Shown one piece after another: positions 24,148 through 33,380 of a DNA stretch of 64,000 bases. Each line of letters begins with the position of its first letter. The stretch's first letter is position 1. The translations under genes were made by a program, and so were the position numbers. Origin of the DNA: TMED8 sp038125725 (GTDB lineage Bacteria; Pseudomonadota; Alphaproteobacteria; Rhodospirillales; Casp-alpha2); assembly GCA_038125725.1 (NCBI GenBank), contig JAYPEK010000018.1:9697-73696 (forward strand), given 5' to 3'. The notes under the pieces were generated by a model. It saw nothing but the letters and a program-made list of their open reading frames with translations, ran no database searches and was not told the DNA's origin.

Positions 24148-24612
24148 TCAGCCGAGCTTGCCGGTGAGCACGTAGCGGAGCACGCCGACCACCTGTTCGG
24201 GCGTCTCCGCCACTGCCAGCGCGGCGCCGTCGACTTCCTTCAGGGGATGCGTCAACTCCGGGTCATGCAACGTAATGATCGGGGTGCCGAGTGCATGCGC
24301 GTAGCCGGCATCGAACGCCGCGTTCCATTGCCGGTATTTGTCGCCGAAGCGCACCACGACGACATCGGCGCGCTCGATCATGGTCTGGGTGCGGATGGCA
24401 TTGACCCGGGCGCCCTTGTGATCCTTCCAGAACGCCTGGTCCTCGTCGCCCAAAATGGAGACGCCGCAATCGTCGCTGGAGGGATGATCGGTCACCGGGG
24501 CGAGGAACTCGATATCCAAGCCGGCGGCCTCGCAGGCGGCTTCGATCTGCTCGCGCCAATCGGTGTGAATCTCGCCCGACAGATAGACGCTCAATTCCAT
24601 GCTCTGACTCAT
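24148..24612 (-). CDS. YtoQ family protein
   Basis: A 154-residue protein of the YtoQ family (function unknown). The N-terminal VYLSGEIHTDWREQI and the FLAPVTDHPSSDDCG, VRFGDKYRQWNAAFDAGYA and GTPIITLHDPELTHPLKEVD segments are characteristic; they resemble a nucleoside 2-deoxyribosyltransferase-like Rossmann fold, so a nucleotide-related role is possible. Start at 24612 with GGAGTTTCC in front. Three bases separate it from the pip gene downstream. Confidence 0.8.
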   Translation of the reverse strand: MSQSMELSVYLSGEIHTDWREQIEAACEAAGLDIEFLAPVTDHPSSDDCGVSILGDEDQAFWKDHKGARVNAIRTQTMIERADVVVVRFGDKYRQWNAAFDAGYAHALGTPIITLHDPELTHPLKEVDGAALAVAETPEQVVGVLRYVLTGKLG

Positions 24613-24644
24613 GTCAGGAAACTCCTTCGTTTATGCCCGGCCGC

Positions 24645-25490
24645 CTAGCGGTGCAGGCCGGCGACGATTTCCGTATACCCCGGCCTGTCCGGTTCGACAA
24701 ACCCATGGCGCACCAGGAAGTCGATCACGACCAGGGCCGAATTGAACTTGAACATGCCCGGCTTGGCCACTTCTTCCATGACTTTCGCCATCGGCCAGAG
24801 CATGAACTCGGCGACCTCGCCGTCCTCGTTCATCGGCGTCACATCGGCCGGCAATTCGAGGTCGTAGACGAACAGCACGTCGTTCCTGAGCCCCTCGTCG
24901 CGCTCGGTCAGGTAGGAGACGGCACCCGCCGGGCGGGCGGTCTCGGCCAGTTCCGCGGCGAGCCCAGCCTCTTCCTTGCATTCCTTGACGACGTTCTCCG
25001 CAAGCCCCAGGCCCGACGGCTGGCCGCCGGCGACCATCTGGTCGAGCAGCCCCGGTCCGGTCGGCTTGGTCAGGCTCCTGCGCCCGATCCACATGGCCGG
25101 GCCCTCAGCCCCATCGACCCAGCCGTTGACGTGCACCCCATAGCCGCGCAGCCCGAAGAACGGCACCGCGGCGCGTTCCAGGTCGAACAGCACCGGGTCG
25201 TCGAATGCCGCCGCCACCGGATAGAGCTCGTCACGCCAGCCCAGCACCAGGGCACGATCACGCAGTTCCTCGGCGACGGCGCGCATGGCATCCGTGCGCG
25301 CTAGGCGGCCCTGGATGCGGGGATCGAGCTGGATTTCATCGCCCGGAAACAAAAAGACATCGGCGAAATCCGCCAGTTCAACCACCGCCTCCGCGCGGAT
25401 ATGGCCAATGGCGATATCGTCGACGACGAACCGACGGAATCCGGCGGGATCGTATTGGGTGCAATCGCGGACACGGTCGAGCAGGCTCAT
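24645..25490 (-). CDS. Nudix hydrolase with N-terminal DUF4743 domain
   Basis: A 281-residue protein combining an N-terminal DUF4743-like region (about residues 1-115, VVDDIAIGHIRAEAVVEL onward) with a Nudix domain. The Nudix box reads VAGGQPSGLGLAENVVKECKEEAGL, so it has the normal spacing but K in place of R in REUXEE; the E residues that bind metal are kept. Eukaryotic and bacterial relatives act on oxidised thiamine diphosphate derivatives, making this a possible nucleotide- or cofactor-sanitising enzyme. The ATG at 25490 was chosen to match the family's N terminus; the ribosome site is weak. Confidence 0.85.
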   Translation of the reverse strand: MSLLDRVRDCTQYDPAGFRRFVVDDIAIGHIRAEAVVELADFADVFLFPGDEIQLDPRIQGRLARTDAMRAVAEELRDRALVLGWRDELYPVAAAFDDPVLFDLERAAVPFFGLRGYGVHVNGWVDGAEGPAMWIGRRSLTKPTGPGLLDQMVAGGQPSGLGLAENVVKECKEEAGLAAELAETARPAGAVSYLTERDEGLRNDVLFVYDLELPADVTPMNEDGEVAEFMLWPMAKVMEEVAKPGMFKFNSALVVIDFLVRHGFVEPDRPGYTEIVAGLHR

Positions 25491-25559
25491 AAGGTTTTGA
25501 TTTTCCGGTTCCTGCGTTAGACTCGAAGCCAAGGATAAGAAGCGGGACCGACGGGCCTC

Positions 25560-26006
25560 ATGCGAATACACGTTTCGAAAGACCTGACCGGAACGTTCGT
25601 CATCTCCTTTGACGATACAATGGTGACGCTGAGCGGCAAGGATCTCAAGATTCTACTGCTCGAGATCATGCAGGCCTTCGGCTCAACCGGTCAGGACGCC
25701 ATCAAGGAAACCAACCGCGAGCGGTTCTTCGCCCGCGTCCGCGAGGCCGACGACATCAGCCTGCAGACGCTCATTCAGGTGGCGGAACACGACGACATGG
25801 TGACCCTGGTGAAGCTGGCGGAAAACGACGACGTGGTGCTGCAAAAGCTGTTCATCAACATGAGCACCAACAACCGCAAGATATTCGAGGAAGACGCCGA
25901 ATACAGGTTCCGCGAGGCGGTGCCGTCGGACGACGCCGACCTCGCCCTGCTGCGGCTCACGCAAATCTGCGACAACCTGCGCGACCAAGGCCGCGCAGAT
26001 CTCTAG
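25560..26006 (+). CDS. Orphan protein with FliG C-terminal-like fold
   Basis: A 148-residue protein. The first 55 residues are unlike anything I know. From about residue 60 the sequence follows the FliG middle/C-terminal armadillo pattern: READDISLQTLIQVAEHDD, then DVVLQKLFINMSTNNRKIFE, EDAEYRF, and VPSDDADLALLRLTQICDNL ending in RDQGRADL. In FliG the matching parts read VDxxTLAxAL, EELxxKIxxNMSxRAxxxLxED and RLSDVExAQxxIVxxARxL. No flagellar gene is nearby. It is divergent from the Nudix gene and convergent with gcrA. A role in a motor is not implied; the fold may serve another assembly. Confidence 0.6.
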   Translation: MRIHVSKDLTGTFVISFDDTMVTLSGKDLKILLLEIMQAFGSTGQDAIKETNRERFFARVREADDISLQTLIQVAEHDDMVTLVKLAENDDVVLQKLFINMSTNNRKIFEEDAEYRFREAVPSDDADLALLRLTQICDNLRDQGRADL

Positions 26007-26023
26007 CCGCTACCTATAACCGA

Positions 26024-26386
26024 TCAAGCGACGCTGGAACGCCGTCCATCGCGGGTGGTCTTCACGTAGGCGCGCTTGCAGTGCTCCTCGCAGTAGGGCT
26101 TGCCCGGCACGTTGGGGCTGCCGCAGAAATGGAAATCATCGGTGCCCGGCTCGCCTTCCGGCCACGAGCACATGCTCGGGCGAAGCGAGGCCAAGTCGAT
26201 GATTTCCGCCGGCCGCGGCTTTTGCTTGATGGGGGAGCCCCGCTTCGGCAGGCCGAGGCGATGCACCTTGCCGACGACGGCATTCTTGGTGACGCCGAGA
26301 CGCTCCCCGATGGCGCTGGTGGAGAGACCTTCGTTCCAAAGGGCGATCAACGCGCTGACGCGCTTGGGTGTCCATTCTTCGCTCAT
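26024..26386 (-). CDS. gcrA: GcrA cell cycle regulator
   Basis: An alphaproteobacterial cell-cycle transcription factor that works with sigma-70 RNA polymerase and CcrM-methylated GANTC sites. The 120-residue protein has the N-terminal DNA-binding motif WTPKRVSALIALWNEGLSTS with SAIGERLGVTKNAVVGKVHRLGLPKR and the C-terminal cysteine/histidine region CSWPEGEPGTDDFHFCG and YCEEHCKRAY that binds RNA polymerase sigma region 2. It is shorter than Caulobacter GcrA because the linker between the two domains is shorter. Its promoter lies in the gap at 26387-26706. Confidence 0.95.
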   Translation of the reverse strand: MSEEWTPKRVSALIALWNEGLSTSAIGERLGVTKNAVVGKVHRLGLPKRGSPIKQKPRPAEIIDLASLRPSMCSWPEGEPGTDDFHFCGSPNVPGKPYCEEHCKRAYVKTTRDGRRSSVA

Positions 26387-26706
26387 ATTATTTTTTCTTT
26401 CACGATGGCATATATCTTGGGGGAAATGCCTCGAAATACGCCGTGAAAACCTCCTTATCGTCCGAATTCACCAAAATCGCCCAGGGATTTGACCGAAAAA
26501 CATACGAAATACGCGGCTCGATCCCGGCCAATATACAAGATGTTGCGCGGGGATCAACATGTTGATTCGCTGAAAGCGGTGGAAAACTCCGGCTTTTGCG
26601 CTGGGAAGGCGCCTGCCGGCATGATATTTTTGGGCGTATTTCTAAGGATTTTCGGGGCGGCGCATTCGGCTGATCAGGCCCGTCCGGTTATGGGAGAACA
26701 GGTGTC
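26387..26706. other. 320-bp intergenic region between gcrA and methylmalonyl-CoA mutase
   Basis: AT-richer than its surroundings and without a convincing gene. It must hold the divergent promoters of gcrA and the mutase gene. It contains a perfect 14-bp palindrome (26553-26566) that overlaps a GANTC site (GATTC, 26564-26568), and the mutase ribosome site GGGAGAACAGG next to the ATG. Two short frames here show no family features and no ribosome sites. Confidence 0.7.
26553..26566. promoter_or_regulatory. Perfect 14-bp palindrome upstream of methylmalonyl-CoA mutase
   Basis: ATCAACATGTTGAT is a perfect palindrome, 140 bases upstream of the mutase start and 167 bases upstream of the gcrA start. 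The last three bases are shared with a GATTC (GANTC) site. It is probably a regulator binding site; the regulator is unknown. Confidence 0.45.
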
Positions 26707-28860
<2,154 letters not shown>

Positions 28861-28883
28861 CACCGGCCAGCAAGACATCATTG

Positions 28884-28917
28884 GGCGGCCCCGGCCGATC
28901 GGCGGGGCCGCCTTTTT
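28884..28917 (+). terminator. Rho-independent terminator of methylmalonyl-CoA mutase
   Basis: GGCGGCCCCG (28884-28893) pairs with CGGGGCCGCC (28903-28912), followed by five T residues (28913-28917), 24 bases after the mutase stop codon. A textbook plus-strand intrinsic terminator. Confidence 0.9.
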
Positions 28918-28930
28918 CTTTTCCGCCTAC

Positions 28931-29872
28931 CTACCGCGCCCGCGCTTGCGCAACACCGTCACCGCCGAACGGGAACGCCGCAAAGGCAAGGTAGATCATC
29001 GTGTGGCCGGAGCCGTTCAGTTGGTCATCCGTCGTCCGGATTTTGAAGCCGTCGGCGGTGAAGTCGATATACCGGGCCGTCCCACCGGCCTCCACCTGCG
29101 TATCGTCGGCGCGCAGCATGTTGTTGATGAAGAAGGCCGCCCGGTCGCCGTGCCAGGTGACATCGGAGGTGACGTCCTTGCCGATGGCATGGCCGATGGC
29201 GGTCTTGTGGTACCAGTAGCAGTAACGGATGGAAGAGCCGTCCTTGGTCAGGCCCGAATGCGGCATCCACAGCGTGCCCAGCCAGCGCTTAGCCTGGGTG
29301 CCTTTCCACGGCAGTTCGTCGTCGCCGATATAGTCGGCGTTGGCGAACTCATCGATGCCGAGCAGATCCGACCACTGCTTCCAGCCGATGACGGCATAGC
29401 GCTCGCCGTCGTCCGGTACGTCGGCCTCGCCCAGCAGTTCGAAGGCTTCCAGCACTTTGGTCTTGGTCAGGCCGTCGGAGCCGTCGCCGGCGTAGTTGGT
29501 CGAGGTGTCGAGCTTCTCGATGATCAGCTCGTCGGTCTTGCGGCCAAGCGCATAGGCGCCGGCACGGATGGTCACCTGGCGCTCGTTGTTGGCCATCTTG
29601 ATCTCGTCCAGGGTGTCGACCCAGTCGCCGGCATAGAAGTCCGCCAGCGTGCACTCGGCGGGCGAGTGGTCGATGTTCATCACCGGCACCTTGCCGTGAC
29701 GGGCCTTGGTCGAGGCCGTGCCCTTGCCCACCTTCTGGAAGGTCGTGGACGAGCCCTTGATATCGTTCTTCGTCCGCACCGTGTTCCGAAGCTTGGAGCC
29801 CGTACGCTGGTACTCCAAATGCACGTCGGTCTGGAAGTGCTTGACGAAGGATTGTTCGACGGATGTGGACAT
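28931..29872 (-). CDS. Phage major capsid protein
   Basis: A 313-residue phage structural protein. The N-terminal MSTSVEQSFVKHFQTDVHLE and the LRNTVRTKNDIKGSSTTFQK, PVMNIDHSPAECTLADFYAG and DWVDTLDEIKMANNERQ segments match capsid proteins of podovirus-like phages and prophages. The reading frame is intact, with a strong ribosome site (AGGAGGAGACAG). It is separated from the scaffold gene by a 2.4-kb stretch that includes an opposite-strand host-like gene, so it needs its own promoter in 29873-30162. No tail gene follows it. Confidence 0.8.
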   Translation of the reverse strand: MSTSVEQSFVKHFQTDVHLEYQRTGSKLRNTVRTKNDIKGSSTTFQKVGKGTASTKARHGKVPVMNIDHSPAECTLADFYAGDWVDTLDEIKMANNERQVTIRAGAYALGRKTDELIIEKLDTSTNYAGDGSDGLTKTKVLEAFELLGEADVPDDGERYAVIGWKQWSDLLGIDEFANADYIGDDELPWKGTQAKRWLGTLWMPHSGLTKDGSSIRYCYWYHKTAIGHAIGKDVTSDVTWHGDRAAFFINNMLRADDTQVEAGGTARYIDFTADGFKIRTTDDQLNGSGHTMIYLAFAAFPFGGDGVAQARAR

Positions 29873-30005
29873 CTGTCTCCTCCTTCAATCCGTGATCCTT
29901 GTCGCGATTGCGATGGGTTGCGGTTCGGGTCGCGAAGCCGGCGTTGTCGCCCGGGTTGCGGCCGGCGCTTGCGCGCGGCCACCCGAGTGGCGCCGAGCCT
30001 CCGGG

Positions 30006-30039
30006 CCCCGCCCGTGCCTGACCCAAGGCACGGGCGGGG
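30006..30039. repeat. Long perfect hairpin between capsid gene and ODP-DHH gene
   Basis: CCCCGCCCGTGCC (30006-30018) and GGCACGGGCGGGG (30027-30039) form a 13-bp perfect stem with an 8-base loop in the 290-bp divergent gap 29873-30162. There is no T-run on either strand, so it is not a clear terminator. It may act as a transcription or RNA-structure element of the capsid leader. Confidence 0.6.
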
Positions 30040-30162
30040 TTATCCGAAGGTCAAAAAATCAGTGAGCGATGTGGTTCCCTCTCGGGTTCATCTGCATTAT
30101 GTTGTTATCGCTTCCGGCACCCGGGGGCGGGGAAGCGACGAAAGAACAACGAGCGTTCACGC

Positions 30163-32073
30163 ATGATCTGCCAGACGATCTATAAAAAGGGCGACCACGA
30201 GTGGCTGGTCTTCGGCCAGGACCCGGAAAAGCCCGCGAACCTTGCCGACACCAATCAGGTCCTGATCGTCGACGGCGGCGAGGCCATGCTGGTCGATCCC
30301 GGCGGCTTCGAAACCTTCCCGTCGGTCCTCGCCGCGCTGACCGAGCGCATCCCCGTCGAGGCCGTGAAGCGCATCTTCCTGAGCCGCCCCGATCCCGACG
30401 TGGCCTCTTCCGTGCCGCTCTGGCTGCGTGTCTGCGCGGGCAGCGTCGATGTGGTCACATCAGGGCTTTGGCAGGACGTGGTGACGCACCTGGATGCCGC
30501 CTGCTCGGTGACGCCGATCCCCGACGAAGGCATGGACATCCCCGTCGGCGGCCATGTCTCGCTGACCGCCATTCCCGCGCACTACCTGCCGTCCTCGGGC
30601 GGCTTCCATCTTTATGACGCGGAAGCGCGCGCGCTCTATACAGGTGCCGTCGGTTCCGCCGTGGCGCCGCCGGAAGGCTGGAACGGCTACGTGGTGCAGG
30701 ACTTCGACGCCCACACCGAATTGATGCGTGCCTGGCATGAACGCTGGATGCCGTCGGACGCGGCCCGCGACGCCTGGATTTCGCAGGTCGCCAGTCTCGA
30801 CCTGGACCTGTTGGTGCCGCAGCGCGGCATGGTGTTCAAGGGCGACAACGTAGCGCGCTTCATCGACTGGTTCGCCGGCCTCCGGCTCGGCAGCGCCGTC
30901 TCCGCCGCCATGCCGGCCGCCGCCCTGGAACCGAGTTCGCCCGACCAGGACTTGATCGACGAGATCGCCGGCCTACAGGAACGCACCGAAGCGGCGCCCG
31001 AAGCCGAACCGGAATACGAGCCCGAAATCGAACCCGCCCCGCAAGTGGCGGCGGAAGAACCCGATACCGATTTCGACGACATGTTCGCCGAGCTTCTGGG
31101 GACACCGAAGGACGAGTGGGTCGCCCCCACCGGCGATCCGGAACCCGGTGCCGGTTACCGGCTGGTCACCCGCAGCGATTTCGACGGTCTGGTCTGCGCC
31201 GTGCTGCTCGAGCAACTGGAGATGATCGACGACATCCTGTTCGTGCACCCGAACGACATGCAGGAAGGCCGGGTCGACATCCAGCCCACCGACATCACCA
31301 CCAACCTGCCCTACGTGCCCGGCTGCTATCTCGCCTTCGACCACCACCTGAGCGAGATCAAGCGCCTGGGCCAGAAATTCGAAAACCACATCATCAACCC
31401 GGACGCACCGTCGGCGGCACGTGTGGTCTATGAGTACTACGGCGGCCAGACCGGATTCCCCAAGGTTCCGGTCGACCTGATGGAAGCCGTCGACAAGGGC
31501 GACGCGGCGCAGTTCGACATGGACGAGGTGCTCTATGCCGACGGCTGGCCGCTGCTGAATTTCGTCATGGACTCGCGCACGGGCCTGGGTCGTTTCCGCG
31601 GCTTCCGCATCCCCAACTACGAGTTGATGATGAGCCTGATCGAGTGGTGCCAGGAATATCCGGTGGAGCAAATCCTGGAACTGCCGGACGTCAAGGAACG
31701 CGTCGATCTCTACCGCGAACAGGAACCGCTGTTCAAACAGCAGATCGAGCGCTGCACCATGGTGCACGGCAACCTCGCCGTTCTCGACCTGTTGGAGGAA
31801 GAGACCGTCTACGTCGGCAACCGGTTCATGATTTACGCGCTGTTCCCCCAGTGCAACATCTCCATGCATGTCATGTGGGGCCGCGATAAGCAGAACGTCG
31901 TCTACGCCGTCGGCAAGTCGATCTTCGATCGCTCGTCGAAAACCAATGTCGGCGAGTTGATGCTGCAATACGGCGGCGGCGGCCACGGCGCCGCCGGCAC
32001 CTGCCAGTCCGATCCGGCCATGGCCGAAATCGTCAAGCAGGCGCTGATCGCCAAGATCAACGACGACGGTTAG
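30163..32073 (+). CDS. Fusion of a degenerate ODP-type metallo-beta-lactamase domain and a DHH/DHHA1 phosphoesterase
   Basis: A 636-residue two-domain protein. Residues 1-245 resemble the ODP (oxygen-binding di-iron, flavodiiron-related) metallo-beta-lactamase fold: NQVLIVDGGEAMLVDPGGFE, RPDPDVASSVPLWL, PAHYLPSSGGFHLYD, LLVPQRGMVFKGD. Metal ligands are lost: R75 where the HxDxD motif has His, A162 where the bridging Asp is expected, and R221 for the last His. Residues 255-325 are an acidic, proline-rich linker. Residues 330-636 are a DHH phosphoesterase (SDFDG at 338-342, DHH at 393-395) with DHHA1 (GGGGH at 604-608), the type annotated as exopolyphosphatase-like. Probable cyclic-dinucleotide, nanoRNA or polyphosphate hydrolase. 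It is opposite in strand to the surrounding phage genes and has intact coding throughout. Confidence 0.8.
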   Translation: MICQTIYKKGDHEWLVFGQDPEKPANLADTNQVLIVDGGEAMLVDPGGFETFPSVLAALTERIPVEAVKRIFLSRPDPDVASSVPLWLRVCAGSVDVVTSGLWQDVVTHLDAACSVTPIPDEGMDIPVGGHVSLTAIPAHYLPSSGGFHLYDAEARALYTGAVGSAVAPPEGWNGYVVQDFDAHTELMRAWHERWMPSDAARDAWISQVASLDLDLLVPQRGMVFKGDNVARFIDWFAGLRLGSAVSAAMPAAALEPSSPDQDLIDEIAGLQERTEAAPEAEPEYEPEIEPAPQVAAEEPDTDFDDMFAELLGTPKDEWVAPTGDPEPGAGYRLVTRSDFDGLVCAVLLEQLEMIDDILFVHPNDMQEGRVDIQPTDITTNLPYVPGCYLAFDHHLSEIKRLGQKFENHIINPDAPSAARVVYEYYGGQTGFPKVPVDLMEAVDKGDAAQFDMDEVLYADGWPLLNFVMDSRTGLGRFRGFRIPNYELMMSLIEWCQEYPVEQILELPDVKERVDLYREQEPLFKQQIERCTMVHGNLAVLDLLEEETVYVGNRFMIYALFPQCNISMHVMWGRDKQNVVYAVGKSIFDRSSKTNVGELMLQYGGGGHGAAGTCQSDPAMAEIVKQALIAKINDDG

Positions 32074-32231
32074 TCCTCTTCCCGATCAGCAGTCACCGGC
32101 AATTCACTATCCGGGACTTCAAACAGATAAACCTCGGCATCGAGCAGGTAGGTCTCGACCGCCGCCACCATGGCGTCGTCCATGAACGCGGTCGGCATCT
32201 CCGGGGCCGGCTCTTGTTTTACATCGGTCAT
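32070..32231 (-). CDS. Small acidic protein of unknown function in the phage module
   Basis: A 53-residue, strongly acidic protein (starts MTDVKQEPAPEM, contains AAVETYLLDAEVYLFEVPDS). The ATG at 32231 has GGAAAGGAAGCGAA upstream. It lies after a minus-strand terminator that follows the scaffold gene, and its stop overlaps the stop of the convergent ODP-DHH gene by 4 bases. I do not recognise it; coding is plausible on the ribosome site and position alone. Confidence 0.45.
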   Translation of the reverse strand: MTDVKQEPAPEMPTAFMDDAMVAAVETYLLDAEVYLFEVPDSELPVTADREED

Positions 32232-32266
32232 TTCGCTTCCTTTCCGGCAGGCATACCCGCGCATAG

Positions 32267-32299
32267 AAAAAGGGCGGCGCCGGTGTGACGGCGCCGCCC
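32267..32299 (-). terminator. Rho-independent terminator after the scaffold gene
   Basis: Arms GGGCGGCGCCG (32272-32282) and CGGCGCCGCCC (32289-32299) form an 11-bp perfect stem with a 6-base loop. On the minus strand five T residues follow (complement of 32267-32271). It lies 39 bases past the scaffold stop codon and ends the portal-scaffold transcript. Confidence 0.9.
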
Positions 32300-32337
32300 A
32301 TTGCATCGGCCGGAAACAGGTTCCGGCGCATCCGGTC

Positions 32338-33054
32338 TCAATCCGGGTAAAGGCGCTCGAACCCGGCCTTCACCCGCTGCACGATGGCCGGGTCGTGGTC
32401 GCGCCAGTACTTGGGATCGTTCATCAAGGCGCGCAGCCCGGCTTCCGATTCCGGCGCGCCGGCAGCGCCGCCCTGGCGCAGGATTTCGGGCTCGCGCCTG
32501 GACATCATGTCGTGTAGCGTATTGACGCCGTCGAATGTCGCCGACAGCCCCCTGTACACTTCGTCCGAGAGGTTGGCCTTGCCCCAATCCCGGAGCTGAC
32601 CGGAAATTTCCTGCCAACGGTGTTCCCCGCCGAAGTGCTGTGCCAATTTCTCGGTCTCCGTCCGGGTGACGAATTCGGATGCCATTTCAGCCACCATCGG
32701 CGCCAGGTATTCGCCCGCCAGGTCGTAAACCAACTGAGCCTGGTCTTGGGAAAAGCCGGCTTCGAACAGGCGCTGGTTGACGGCCGCGTCGGTGCCGGGA
32801 GCACCCTCCTGAGTTTCGATGGCATAGCCGTCGGGGCTTTCCGGCATGTCGATAATTTCCGCAGCGCCGAGCTTCTGTTCCAGCGCAAGGTAGGAATTGA
32901 CCAGGGCATCGGCGCGGAGCGACTGTGCATCTTCGTCCCAGAATTTTTCCGGCAGCCCCTGCGGGCGCTGGCCTTCAATGGCGACGGTAGTTTTCGGTTC
33001 GGCCGCCACCGGGGTGTCGGGCTGCACTTCGGCTTCGATGATCGCTTCGGTCAT
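32338..33054 (-). CDS. Phage capsid assembly (scaffolding) protein
   Basis: A 238-residue acidic, helical protein. The motif GLPEKFWDEDAQSLRADALV followed by NSYLALEQKLG and SPDGYAIE is typical of scaffolding proteins of podovirus-like prophages, as are AGFSQDQAQLVYDLAGEYL and the C-terminal NDPKYWRDHDPAIVQRVKAG. Such proteins direct procapsid assembly and are then lost. Its ATG overlaps the stop of the upstream 109-residue gene (ATGA). Reading frame intact. Confidence 0.78.
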   Translation of the reverse strand: MTEAIIEAEVQPDTPVAAEPKTTVAIEGQRPQGLPEKFWDEDAQSLRADALVNSYLALEQKLGAAEIIDMPESPDGYAIETQEGAPGTDAAVNQRLFEAGFSQDQAQLVYDLAGEYLAPMVAEMASEFVTRTETEKLAQHFGGEHRWQEISGQLRDWGKANLSDEVYRGLSATFDGVNTLHDMMSRREPEILRQGGAAGAPESEAGLRALMNDPKYWRDHDPAIVQRVKAGFERLYPD

Positions 33055-33380
33055 TGGGATTCTCCTTCCGTTTCGTGGTTACTGTCGAAGTTCGACGCCG
33101 GCACGCCGCGCCCCTCGGCCACGAGCGCTTCCAGGTAACGGACCAACTGACGCTGGCCTTCAAGGTGGCGAAGCTGGGCTTCCGGCGCCGTCGGCCCGAG
33201 CGCGCGTTCCAGCGTCAAGGCCCGCAGATACCCGATCAGGCGGTTGCCGTCGCGCCCGCGAAAGCACCTGGCCGCCAAGGCCGCTAGTTGGTCGCGCAGC
33301 AGTGGCTTCGCCGTTTCAGGCGAGTCGGGGCCTTCCGCCGCTTGGAACCAATCCCAGCCGTCGTGATCAAAGCCCGGCAT
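33051..33380 (-). CDS. Phage protein of unknown function, between portal and scaffold
   Basis: A 109-residue protein starting MPGFDHDGWDWFQAAEGPDS. I do not recognise it. Its ATG lies 14 bases inside the 3' end of the portal gene and its stop overlaps the scaffold start, so it is embedded in the head operon. It has a central arginine-rich helix (RDQLAALAARCFRGRDGNRL) and no hydrophobic segment. Confidence 0.6.
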   Translation of the reverse strand: MPGFDHDGWDWFQAAEGPDSPETAKPLLRDQLAALAARCFRGRDGNRLIGYLRALTLERALGPTAPEAQLRHLEGQRQLVRYLEALVAEGRGVPASNFDSNHETEGESQ

